Shown in pieces: positions 46,256-54,925 of a DNA stretch of 64,000 bases. The number at the start of each line of letters is the position of its first letter. The stretch's first letter is position 1. The translations under genes and the position numbers were made by a program. The notes beneath the pieces were generated by a model, which worked only from the letters and a program-made list of their open reading frames with translations, did not search any database and was not told the DNA's origin. Origin of the DNA: Bradyrhizobium zhanjiangense (GTDB lineage Bacteria > Pseudomonadota > Alphaproteobacteria > Rhizobiales > Xanthobacteraceae); contig NZ_CP022221.1 in NCBI RefSeq assembly GCF_004114935.1, forward strand, positions 1,054,001-1,118,000, read 5' to 3'.

Positions 46256-47242
46256 TCAGCGGGTCTCGATGCGGGGGTCGAGCCAGGCCTGCACGAGATC
46301 GACCGTCATGTTGGCGACGATCACGAGCAGGGATGACAGAAGGAGAATTCCGAGCAGCACGCTGAAATCGCGGCTCATGACAGCCTCGAAGGCGAGGCGG
46401 CCAAGTCCCGGCCAGCTATAGACGGTCTCGACCACCACGGCGCCGCCCAGCAGGCCGCCAAAATGCATGCCAGCAACGGTGGTGACGGGCAGCAGCGCGT
46501 TGCGCAGGACGTGGCGCACCGTGATTGCGAGTGGCGACAGACCTTTAGCCGCGGCCGTACGCACATAGTCTTGCGCTTGGGCCTCGAGCATGGCGGCGCG
46601 CGCCAGTCTGGAGTAGATCGCGATGTAAAACAGCGCCAGCGACAATGCCGGCAGAACCATGTAGCGCGCCCGGTCGAGAACGAGATCAACGCCGCTGGCG
46701 GTTGAACCGATTGTCGAGGAGCCGCCGCTCGGCAGCCATCCCAACTTGACCGATAACAGCAGGATCAGCATCAGGCCGATCCAGAAACCGGGGATCGAGT
46801 AGAACAGCGTGACGATGATCGAAATCACCCGGTCCGGCCATCGACCGGCGAACGTCGCCATCACGATGCCGAGTGCGATGCCGCCGGCGAGTGCGATGAC
46901 GAGAGCAGTTGCCATCAGGGCGACGGTGCCGGGCAGGCGCTGTCCGATGATATCGGCGACAGGCAGGTTGTATCGCGGCGAATAGCCAAGGCTGAAGTGG
47001 ACGAGATTGTCCAGATAGGCCGCGAGCTGTACGAGCACGGGCTGATCGAGCCCGAAGCGCGCCCGCAAGGCGGCGACCGTCTCCATCGTTGCGGATCCCG
47101 ATTCGCCGGCAAGGACGTCAGCTGCATCGCCGGGCGCGAGCTGAAGCAGAAAAAAATTGATGACGATGATCCCGATCACGGTCGGGACCGCTTGCCACAA
47201 CGTACGACGAAAAGTCTTCGCGATGCGCTGAATGCTCGACAT
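46256..47242 (-). CDS. Dipeptide/oligopeptide ABC permease, DppB/OppB type
   Basis: The 328-residue permease starts at ATG 47242 (MSSIQRIAKTFRRTLWQAVP); the upstream frame extension is rejected because it crosses the divergent promoter region. Features are the first helix VIGIIVINFFLLQLAPGD, ALRARFGLDQPVLVQ, and the EAA loop TAAAKGLSPLAITVRHVLRN. It is the first gene of the transporter operon and diverges from the monooxygenase at 47436. The missing receptor is probably one of the family-5 proteins at 39116, 51293 or 53166. Confidence 0.92.
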   Translation of the reverse strand: MSSIQRIAKTFRRTLWQAVPTVIGIIVINFFLLQLAPGDAADVLAGESGSATMETVAALRARFGLDQPVLVQLAAYLDNLVHFSLGYSPRYNLPVADIIGQRLPGTVALMATALVIALAGGIALGIVMATFAGRWPDRVISIIVTLFYSIPGFWIGLMLILLLSVKLGWLPSGGSSTIGSTASGVDLVLDRARYMVLPALSLALFYIAIYSRLARAAMLEAQAQDYVRTAAAKGLSPLAITVRHVLRNALLPVTTVAGMHFGGLLGGAVVVETVYSWPGLGRLAFEAVMSRDFSVLLGILLLSSLLVIVANMTVDLVQAWLDPRIETR

Positions 47243-47435
47243 GATTTTTCTAACTTCCGTGGCGCGCTGACAAAATGCTTTTGAGCGCGGTGTTGCGTGT
47301 CCACGCGGACGAGTCTTTGCGACGGTTCTCGCTCGGTTGACAACGGCGGAATGCATCAGCAACGTCGATGAACTCGCGTGCGACCGCATCGGTTCTGCGA
47401 GCGGGCTGCGAACTGCACGCATCATCAAGGCGGAT

Positions 47436-48647
47436 ATGATCATGACGATAGTGCACAAGCCGGGTGAAATCGTTGGCTGGCCGGTCTTCCCGAGCCCCGC
47501 GCAATATCGCGAGAGCCCGTTGGCGAAATCGCTGAAGCAGCCGCTGCTGCTTGGTCTGTTTCTCCCCATACAGGCGGGGGGCTGGAGCGCTTCGACGCTG
47601 CCCCGTTCCACGACCTGGACGTTCGATTACAATCGCGACCTGACGCTCGCCGCCGAAGCGTTGGGCTTTGACCTCGTCTTTGCGCTGTCGCAATGGCTGC
47701 CGAAAGGCGGGTACGGAGGCGTGTTCACGGGCCAGGCGCTGGACTCCTTCATCACCACGGCTTCGCTTGCCGCCGTGACATCGCGGATCATGCTGATCTC
47801 GACCATCCACGTTCTCTACGGCCCGATCCATCCGCTGCATCTTGCCAAGTATGGCGCGACGCTGGATCACATCTCGGGTGGCCGTTGGGGTATCAACGTT
47901 GTGACCGGCCACCGCGCCATCGAGCACGAAGCGTTCGGCTGGAACCAGATCGAGCACGACCGGCGCTATGAGCTGGCCGCCGAGTTCCTGGAAGTGCTCC
48001 AGCGGCTGTGGAGCGACGAGCAAAATTTCTCGTTCTCCGGCCAATCGCCCTGGAAGCTCAGCAATGCCTTCGTGACACCCAAGCCGCAGTTCGGCCGGCC
48101 GATCCTGGTCAATGCAACCGGTTCTGATGCCGGGATCGCCTTCGCGGGCCGATACTCCGACATCGTCTTCATCACGAGCCCTGCGGGCTCGTCCTTCGAG
48201 AGTGCCATCGAGAGCCTGCCGGCGCATGCTCAGCGCGTGAAGCAATCGGCCATCGATGTTGGCCGCGAGGTGCGGACGCTGCTCAACCCAATGGTGATCT
48301 GCCGCGAGACCGAGCGAGAGACCTGGGCCTATCACGACGCCATCGTCGACCACATTGATCCCGTCGCGAGCATGCAAAACTTTGCCAGCGATGCGCATGC
48401 CTGGAAGGGGCGGGTCGGCCGCGACGCGGCCAAGCGCCGCGCCATTGGCGGCAATATCGAGGTGATCGGCACGCCCGAGCAGGTCGTGGAGCAGTTCGTG
48501 CAGCTCAAGAAGGCAGGGATCGATGGGCTCCAGCTCAGCTTCTTCGACTTCAAGCCGGATCTCGACTTTTTTGGCCGGCGCGTGCTGCCCCTGATGGAGC
48601 AGGCTGGGCTGCGCCATGCTGTGCCGGAACTCCCTGCGGGCTCCTGA
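47436..48647 (+). CDS. SfnG-like FMNH2-dependent sulfone monooxygenase
   Basis: This 403-residue luciferase-fold enzyme has sections characteristic of dimethylsulfone monooxygenase SfnG and related LLM enzymes: FDYNRDLTLAAEALGFDLVF, FALSQWLPKGGYGG, GGRWGINVVTGHRAIEHEAF and QLSFFDFKPDLDFFGRRVLP. ATG 47436 follows AAGGCGG; ATG 47442 is an alternative. It diverges from the Dpp-type transporter and converges on the DszA-like gene at 48664, with 16 bases between. It is expected to oxidise a small sulfone or similar compound with FMNH2. Confidence 0.87.
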   Translation: MIMTIVHKPGEIVGWPVFPSPAQYRESPLAKSLKQPLLLGLFLPIQAGGWSASTLPRSTTWTFDYNRDLTLAAEALGFDLVFALSQWLPKGGYGGVFTGQALDSFITTASLAAVTSRIMLISTIHVLYGPIHPLHLAKYGATLDHISGGRWGINVVTGHRAIEHEAFGWNQIEHDRRYELAAEFLEVLQRLWSDEQNFSFSGQSPWKLSNAFVTPKPQFGRPILVNATGSDAGIAFAGRYSDIVFITSPAGSSFESAIESLPAHAQRVKQSAIDVGREVRTLLNPMVICRETERETWAYHDAIVDHIDPVASMQNFASDAHAWKGRVGRDAAKRRAIGGNIEVIGTPEQVVEQFVQLKKAGIDGLQLSFFDFKPDLDFFGRRVLPLMEQAGLRHAVPELPAGS

Positions 48648-48663
48648 GCGCGTACGCATGGGG

Positions 48664-50070
48664 TCAGGCGGAGGTCGCTTCACGCTGCCGCGCGAGCGCA
48701 GCGTGTGGTCGGAAGCGTGCCGCAGGATGTGAGGACGGCAGGCGCGCCTGGCCCGCACCGAAAACCTTCTCCCGCAAGGTACCCCGGGCGTATTCGGTCT
48801 TGTAAACGCCGCGCCGCTGCAACTCCGGTACGACGAGCTCGGCAAAATCCTGATAACCGCCGGGCGTCACGGCATAACTGAGGTTGAAGCCGTCGATATC
48901 GGTCTCTTCGACCCAGGCCTGAAGCTGATCGGCGACCTCGGCGGGTGATCCGACAACCACGGGGCCGCGGCCGCCGATGCCGTTGTGTTCGATGATCTCG
49001 CGGATCGTCCAGGGGCGCTCGGTGCGCGAGAACGAGTCGATCATCGACGTAACGGCATTGTCCTTCTTCACCGTCGGGAACGGATCATCCAGGCTGTAGC
49101 GGGACAGGTCTATCCCGGTCCAGCCGGACAGCAGGGCGAGCGAGCCCTTCGGGTCGATATAGCGCTGGTAGTCGCGGTACTTTGCCTCCGCTTCGGCGCG
49201 GGTCTCGCCGACAATTGCGGTCAGGAGTGCATAGAAGCGGATGTCGCGGCCATCGCGGCCGAACGCGCGTGCGCGCGCCCTGGTCTCGGCAACGTTCGTC
49301 GCAGTGCGGGCCTTTGAATGTTCGCCTAGGAAAACGGCTTCCGCGTGCCGCGCAGCGAAGTCCCTGCCGCGATTGGAAGCGCCGGCCTGAAACAGGAACG
49401 GCGTTCGCTGAGGCGAGGGATGGACCAGGTGGATGGCATCGATCTTGAAGTGCGCGCCGTGGTGATTCACCTTGCGAATCCGCGACGGGTCAGCAATGAC
49501 GCTGCGGATCGGGTCGACGATGACGGCCTCATCGTCCCAGCTCCCCTCCCACAGCGCATAGACGGCGTCGAGGAATTCGTCGGCGAGGTCATAGCGGGGA
49601 TCGTGGGCCATGATGTCGTCGCGGCCGACCGCGCGCGATGCCGCGTTGGAATAGCCCGTGACGATGTTCCAAGCGACGCGCCCTTTGGTCAGATGGTCCA
49701 GCGTCGAGAAACGACGGGCGAGCGTGAAGGGCGGCTCATACGATACGGGAGCGGTTACGCCGAGGCCAAGGTGCTCAGTAACATGGGCCATGGCCGAGAC
49801 CAGGAGCATGGGATCGAGCTTCGGGATCTGTGCGCCGGTGCTGAGAGCCGCATCAGCCGTGCCTGCGTCGGCGTCGTGAATCCCGATCCCGTCTGCAATG
49901 AAGATGGCGTCGAACTTGCCGGCCTCGAGGATCTTGGCCACATCGGTCCAATATTCGAGCGTCGCGAAGTCGAGGGAGCGATCGTCGGGATGACGCCACA
50001 GGCCTGGTGACAGGTGGACGGGACTGAATATGGCGAAACCGTTGACTTGGATGATCTTGGACACGGTCAC
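48664..50070 (-). CDS. NtaA/SnaA/DszA-family FMN-dependent monooxygenase
   Basis: A 468-residue enzyme with KFDAIFIADGIGIHDADAGT near residue 52, LLVSAMAHVTEHLGLGVTAP, GRVAWNIVTGYSNAASRAVG, LFQAGASNRGRDFAARHAEA and the C-terminal LVVPELQRRGVYKTEYARGT. This is the DszA/NtaA subgroup. It begins with GTG at 50070. It is third in an operon behind a family-5 binding protein and a DszC-like oxygenase, reproducing the DszC-DszA pairing of dibenzothiophene desulfurisation, where DszC oxidises the sulfur and DszA opens the ring. Equivalent chemistry on another organosulfur compound is inferred. Confidence 0.88.
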   Translation of the reverse strand: MTVSKIIQVNGFAIFSPVHLSPGLWRHPDDRSLDFATLEYWTDVAKILEAGKFDAIFIADGIGIHDADAGTADAALSTGAQIPKLDPMLLVSAMAHVTEHLGLGVTAPVSYEPPFTLARRFSTLDHLTKGRVAWNIVTGYSNAASRAVGRDDIMAHDPRYDLADEFLDAVYALWEGSWDDEAVIVDPIRSVIADPSRIRKVNHHGAHFKIDAIHLVHPSPQRTPFLFQAGASNRGRDFAARHAEAVFLGEHSKARTATNVAETRARARAFGRDGRDIRFYALLTAIVGETRAEAEAKYRDYQRYIDPKGSLALLSGWTGIDLSRYSLDDPFPTVKKDNAVTSMIDSFSRTERPWTIREIIEHNGIGGRGPVVVGSPAEVADQLQAWVEETDIDGFNLSYAVTPGGYQDFAELVVPELQRRGVYKTEYARGTLREKVFGAGQARLPSSHPAARFRPHAALARQREATSA

Positions 50071-50088
50071 CTCGCGCGCGCGGCGCAG

Positions 50089-51270
50089 TTACTGGAATGT
50101 GGAAGGTTCGGGATGGGCGCCCGTGAGAAACCAGGTTCCCACGTTGCGTGTCTTGTATTCGGCCGGATTGTGCAGCGTATGGATCCGGACATTGCGCCAG
50201 AAGCGGTCATAACCATTGGCGATCGTGGCTGAGCGCGCGCCCATCACCTCGAAGATGCGGCTCGTAACATCGAGGGCGACCTCACCGGCATGGGCATTGG
50301 CCCCGGCGATCACGACGGCGGCCTCGCCGCGCTCCTGGGCTGTCAGATCGCGGCCGCGCGACCAAACCCGGTCAAGTGCCACTGCGGCCTCGTCCGCAAG
50401 CAACGTGGCCGCTTTCACGCGGGTATAGAGCTCGCCATAGACCCGCTTGATCCAGGGGTCGTCGGTATGCCGCTCGATCCCCGAATGAACCCAGGGACGG
50501 GACTTCTCCGTTGTATAGTCCCGGGCGGTGATCAGCGCGCCCTGTGCACTCCCGATGAAGACATTGAGCAGCGTGGATTGTTGCAGGAACGGCGTGATGG
50601 TCTGATAGGGGCGGCCGCCATCCGGCTTGTGCTCCAGCACCTCGCTCCGATGGACGTGCACGCCTGTGTAGGTTACCCGGCCGCTTCCGGTCTGGCGCTG
50701 CCCGAACCCGTCCCAGTCGTTTTCGATCCGGATGCCGTCGCGGCTGGCCGGGATCGCGGCGAAGCTGCGCGCGTTGGTCTCGTGGTCCTCCCAGGCAACC
50801 TGCAGATAGTCGGCAATGTGTGACCCCGACGTGAACGGCCGGTAACCGTCGAGGATAAATCCTTCACTGTCCTTGCGGCCGAACAAGCTCTTCGAGAAGC
50901 TGTTGGCGGTGTTTCCCCAGAACCAGTTGCCCGCGGCCGACCGCCGGAAGATATCCGCGGCCTGCTCCGAGGTGCCGCGCAGATAGGCCGCATGTTGCGA
51001 GCCAAAATGATAGCCATAGAGATGACCCAGGGCACCATCCACCTTGGCGAATTCTCGGACGATCTTGAGGGCTGTCGACCAGCGCTCGCCGGAGCCGCCG
51101 AACTCTTGCGGAATGAGGAGGTTGAGGAGTCCAGAGGCCTTGAGCAGGGCGAGCTGCTCGAGCGGTTTGCCGCCGGCCCGGTCACGCTCTGCCGCGTCGC
51201 GCGCGAAGATTTCGCGCAAATCGACGGCCTTGGCGAAATGCGGATTGGATGTGTCGAGATCGAAGCTCAT
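50089..51270 (-). CDS. DszC-like flavin-dependent monooxygenase
   Basis: The 393-residue acyl-CoA-dehydrogenase-fold protein has LKASGLLNLLIPQEFGGSGE, LGHLYGYHFGSQHAAYLRGT, GYRPFTSGSHIADYLQVAWE, NDWDGFGQRQTGSGRVTYTG and the C-terminal YDRFWRNVRIHTLHNPAEYK. These are DszC/SfnB-branch features, closer to true DszC than the protein at 25697. It is likely to need FMNH2 from the reductase encoded at 25077. It lies 22 bases after the family-5 binding-protein gene and 18 bases before the DszA-like gene. Confidence 0.88.
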   Translation of the reverse strand: MSFDLDTSNPHFAKAVDLREIFARDAAERDRAGGKPLEQLALLKASGLLNLLIPQEFGGSGERWSTALKIVREFAKVDGALGHLYGYHFGSQHAAYLRGTSEQAADIFRRSAAGNWFWGNTANSFSKSLFGRKDSEGFILDGYRPFTSGSHIADYLQVAWEDHETNARSFAAIPASRDGIRIENDWDGFGQRQTGSGRVTYTGVHVHRSEVLEHKPDGGRPYQTITPFLQQSTLLNVFIGSAQGALITARDYTTEKSRPWVHSGIERHTDDPWIKRVYGELYTRVKAATLLADEAAVALDRVWSRGRDLTAQERGEAAVVIAGANAHAGEVALDVTSRIFEVMGARSATIANGYDRFWRNVRIHTLHNPAEYKTRNVGTWFLTGAHPEPSTFQ

Positions 51271-51292
51271 TCGGCGATGCCTTGCATGTTGA

Positions 51293-52900
51293 TCAGGCCT
51301 GCAGCCAGACGTCGGCGAAGTTCGCAGACGGGCCGTCGATGGTCGCGGTGTGGTTCCGCAGCTTGCGATTGGCGATCGTCAGGTTCGCTCCTGTCACCAG
51401 GTTGATGTCCGGCAGGTCGGTGGCGATGATGACCTGGAAGGCGCGGAACAGTTCGCGCCGCTTGGTGGGATCGCTTTCGACGGCGGCGGCTTCCAGCAGC
51501 CGGTCGACCTCGGGATTGCTGTAGCCCGAGCCGTTCGAGAAGGGGACGCCGGGCTTGAAGTTCTTCGACCAATAGAGCCGCTGGACCCCGACCGTCGGGT
51601 CGAAGGAGTGGCTCATGCCGTTGCTCATGAAGTCAAAGTCGCGATTGGTATAGGTCCGCTTGAACCAGGTCGGCACGTCCTGCGCCCGCAGGGTGACGCC
51701 GATGCCGATGTTGGCGAGCGCCTGGCGCGTGTAGGCCCCAAGCTGCTGGTAGGTCTCGCTATAGGGCATGTAGTCGTGAAAGACCTTGAAGCGCGTGCCG
51801 TCCGGGCCGCGCGACAGCCCGGCGGCGTCAAGGATTGCTTCGGCTTTCTTCGGGTCGAAGTCGTGCCGGGGAATGTCCGGATTATAAAACTGCTTCAGCG
51901 CAGGACTGATGGCGGAAGGCGCATTCTTGCTCCAGCCGTAAAAGACAACGCGGTTGATTGCCTCACGATCGATGGCATGCGCGACGGCCCGACGGACCTC
52001 GGGTCTTGCGAAATAGGGGTTGGCCAGGTTGAACTCCAGCCGGTAGACGACCGGTTGGTAGTCGTAACCGCGCGTCTCGATGACCAGGTTCGGATTGGCC
52101 TTGAGCGTGTCGATCTGCCCAAGCGGCACTGGGGTGTCAGGCGCGTAGTGAACCTCTCCGGTTTCAAGCGCGACGGCGCGGGCGTTGGCGTCGGCAATAA
52201 AACGGATGACGATGCGGTCGAGATATGGCTTGCCGGGGTCCCAATAGTTCGGATTGCGTCCCAGCAGGATGTGGCTGCCTTGCTTCCATTCCCTAAAGAC
52301 GAAGGGGCCGGTCCCGATGGGGGCGCGACCATTGGGATTGGCGAGCGGATCGGAGCCTTCATAAACATGTCGGGGAATGATGGGTGATTCCGAGGCCGTG
52401 AGCGCGGCGAGCAGATATGGCGCCGGCTTGTCCAGCACGATCTCCGCAATATGCGGATCGGGCGTGAAGACCTCCCGCACTGATGCAAGGGTGCCGCGTC
52501 CGCGCGGATGATGCTGCTTGAGAAGTTCGATCGAGTAGGCGACGTCAGCCGAAGTGAAGTCCTTTCCGTCATGCCACTTCACGCCGCGCCGCAGCTCGAA
52601 CCGATAGCGCAGCCCGTCTTCGCTGATCTGCCAGGCTGTCGCCAGTTGAGGCCGCGGAGTGAAGTCGAGATCGAAGGTCAGGAGCCCTTCCGTGACTTTC
52701 GGGCTGACGCGTGTCGTCGGGCCGGCGGTGTGCGTGAGGCTGACGAGGATCGGTGGTTCGGGTTGGATAACGATATTCAACGTCCCGCCGCGTCTGATGT
52801 TCTCGGCCGCGCGGATGCGCCGCGGCGCAATGCCGCCTGCAACTGCGCCTGTGGTGAGCAGAAGGGCTCTAGCAATTTGTCGACGTGTTGGTTCGTACAT
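51293..52900 (-). CDS. Family-5 ABC substrate-binding protein
   Basis: The 535-residue receptor has an N-terminal twin-arginine-like leader (TRRQIARALLLTTGAVAGGI) and the family core VTEGLLTFDLDFTPRPQLAT, SEDGLRYRFELRRGVKWHDG, FTSADVAYSI, GRAPIGTGPFVFREW, GRNPNYWDPGKPYLDR. It heads an operon with DszC-like and DszA-like oxygenases, so its ligand is probably the substrate of that pair. It diverges from a paralogue at 53166. It has no permease of its own; the Dpp-type system nearby could serve. Confidence 0.9.
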   Translation of the reverse strand: MYEPTRRQIARALLLTTGAVAGGIAPRRIRAAENIRRGGTLNIVIQPEPPILVSLTHTAGPTTRVSPKVTEGLLTFDLDFTPRPQLATAWQISEDGLRYRFELRRGVKWHDGKDFTSADVAYSIELLKQHHPRGRGTLASVREVFTPDPHIAEIVLDKPAPYLLAALTASESPIIPRHVYEGSDPLANPNGRAPIGTGPFVFREWKQGSHILLGRNPNYWDPGKPYLDRIVIRFIADANARAVALETGEVHYAPDTPVPLGQIDTLKANPNLVIETRGYDYQPVVYRLEFNLANPYFARPEVRRAVAHAIDREAINRVVFYGWSKNAPSAISPALKQFYNPDIPRHDFDPKKAEAILDAAGLSRGPDGTRFKVFHDYMPYSETYQQLGAYTRQALANIGIGVTLRAQDVPTWFKRTYTNRDFDFMSNGMSHSFDPTVGVQRLYWSKNFKPGVPFSNGSGYSNPEVDRLLEAAAVESDPTKRRELFRAFQVIIATDLPDINLVTGANLTIANRKLRNHTATIDGPSANFADVWLQA

Positions 52901-53165
52901 TTTCGATCGCGTGTCATTCGCAAATGTCGTTGCGTCAATAATTCATCGAAGGATCGGACAATCAATCCCGCGACACGTCAAATTGCATAATGAAAATGTT
53001 GCTACTGTACGCGCGGTAGGCCGCGCAAGCGAACACGCGTTGTCGCTTCAAACAACAAAAGCAAATTCTCTACAAACCATGCCTAACATTGCAGTGGTCG
53101 GGAACTTCGCCGAGTGGCCGGCGAATGACGATTTGTGGAAAGTTGAAACGAGACGGAGTGACGTG

Positions 53166-54764
53166 ATGGGGCTCGATCGCCGAACGTTCAATCGCGGCAT
53201 CCTCGCCTCCGGTGCTCTCACGCTGCTCCCGGCAGCAAGGAGCGTTGCGGGAGAAGCTCGTCCTGTCTCCGGCGGTACCTTGAACTGGGTCTATTATCCC
53301 GACCCGTCCGCGATCATTGCGATCAACACATCGTCCGGAACCGGGCAGACGATCGGCACCAAGATCAACGAGGGGCTGCTGGCCTACGACTATGATCTCA
53401 ATCCGCGGCCGGTGCTGGCGACGTCCTGGACCATCAGCGAGGACGGGAAGCGCTACACATTCCGCTTAAGGCCCGGCGTGAAATGGTCCGACGGGAAGGA
53501 ATTCACCTCGGCTGACGTCGCGTTCTCGATCGAACGCCTGAAGATCGCCCATCCCCGGGGCCGGATCACGTTCGCAAAGGTCGAGACGATCGAAACGCCT
53601 GATGCGTTGACGGCCGTCATCGTGCTGTCGAAGCCGGCGCCATACCTCATCACTGCATTGGCCGGTGCCGAATCTCCGATCGTGCCGAAGCATATCTATA
53701 CGGCGCTCAAGCCTGATGAACAGCCGCGACTGGAACAGACGATCGGGACCGGTCCGTTCATCCTTCGCGAGTGGGTTCCCGGGAGTCATCTCCTGTTCGT
53801 CCGCAACCCCAACTACTGGGATGCCCCAAAGCCCTATATCGATCGCCTGGTGCTCAAGGTCATTCTCGATCCCGCTGCGCGGGCCGCTGCGCTCGAGGCC
53901 GGAGAGGTCGATATCGGAGCGACCCCGGTGCCCTATGGCGACATCGAGCGGTTCAAGGTCGACAAGCGCTTTGTCGTCGACACCACCACTTATGCCTATT
54001 CCGGCCCGCAGCAGCAGCTCTTCTTTAACTTCGACACTCAGCTCCTGCGGGATCGTCGCGTGCGTAAGGCGATCGCCCACGCAATCGATCTGAAGGCTCT
54101 GTTGAATATCGTCTTTTATGGGTACGCGCTCGCTTCGCCGTCACCGGTCAGCACGGCCCTGCCGAAATTCTACGATCCCAAGATCCAGGCGTGGCCGTTT
54201 GACCCAAAGGCAGCTGAGCAATTGCTGGATGAGACGGGCCTTGCGCGTGGCGCAGGCGGTATTCGGGCCAAGCTGAGGTTGACACAGAATCCGTTTCTGC
54301 CGGCAAATCTCTCGGATTTCCTGCGCAATTCGCTGCGCCGAGTCGGGCTCGACGTCGAGATCCAGCGATATGATCTCGCGACTTACCTGAACATCGTCTA
54401 CCGCGACCGGGCGTTCGACCTGACCGTCGAGAGCCTGTCGAATACGTTCGACCCGAGCCTCGGGATCCAGCGCGCGTACTGGTCGAAAAACATTCGGATC
54501 GGGCTGCCGTTCTCGAATGCCGCGCATTACAAAAACGAAGAGGTCGATCGGCTGCTGGAGGCCGCGGCGATCGAGCCGAATGTCGAGAAGCGGCGCGAGA
54601 TCTGGTGGAAGTTCCAGTCGGTGATTCATGAGGAGGTTGCCTCGGTCGACCTCGTCGCCGCCGGCGGCGTGATCATCGCGAACAAAAAGGTCCGCAACTT
54701 CGCTCCGGGCGGTGAAGGATTGAACGGCAGCTTTGCCGACCTCTGGATCGATCCGTCGGCGTGA
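53166..54764 (+). CDS. Family-5 ABC substrate-binding protein
   Basis: The 532-residue receptor starts at ATG 53166 after CGGAG, with the leader MGLDRRTFNRGILASGALTL. Conserved elements are NEGLLAYDYDLNPRPVLATS, SEDGKRYTFRLRPGVKWSDG, FTSADVAFSI, TIGTGPFILREWVPGSHLLF and VRNPNYWDAPKPYIDRLVLK. A long frame extension upstream is a shadow of the divergent gene. It is followed after 161 bases by a DszA-like monooxygenase and an SsuABC-like transporter. Ligand unknown. Confidence 0.9.
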   Translation: MGLDRRTFNRGILASGALTLLPAARSVAGEARPVSGGTLNWVYYPDPSAIIAINTSSGTGQTIGTKINEGLLAYDYDLNPRPVLATSWTISEDGKRYTFRLRPGVKWSDGKEFTSADVAFSIERLKIAHPRGRITFAKVETIETPDALTAVIVLSKPAPYLITALAGAESPIVPKHIYTALKPDEQPRLEQTIGTGPFILREWVPGSHLLFVRNPNYWDAPKPYIDRLVLKVILDPAARAAALEAGEVDIGATPVPYGDIERFKVDKRFVVDTTTYAYSGPQQQLFFNFDTQLLRDRRVRKAIAHAIDLKALLNIVFYGYALASPSPVSTALPKFYDPKIQAWPFDPKAAEQLLDETGLARGAGGIRAKLRLTQNPFLPANLSDFLRNSLRRVGLDVEIQRYDLATYLNIVYRDRAFDLTVESLSNTFDPSLGIQRAYWSKNIRIGLPFSNAAHYKNEEVDRLLEAAAIEPNVEKRREIWWKFQSVIHEEVASVDLVAAGGVIIANKKVRNFAPGGEGLNGSFADLWIDPSA

Positions 54765-54925
54765 CCCGTAAATCATATTCTTCCGTGTTCAGCGGCTCGC
54801 GAAGAAGAGACGTAGCGTCGGACGTTGAAAGAATGAAATTCTGTGAGATTGCGCAAAGCACAAAGCAATCGTCAAATCCGCGCACGATCAGCGCCGGTCA
54901 GCACCAATAGTCAGAGGAACATCGC

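Noticed and set aside
47250..48845. 531-codon minus-strand open frame opposite the SfnG-like gene
   Set aside because: It is antisense to a clear luciferase-fold enzyme and its translation lacks any family pattern.
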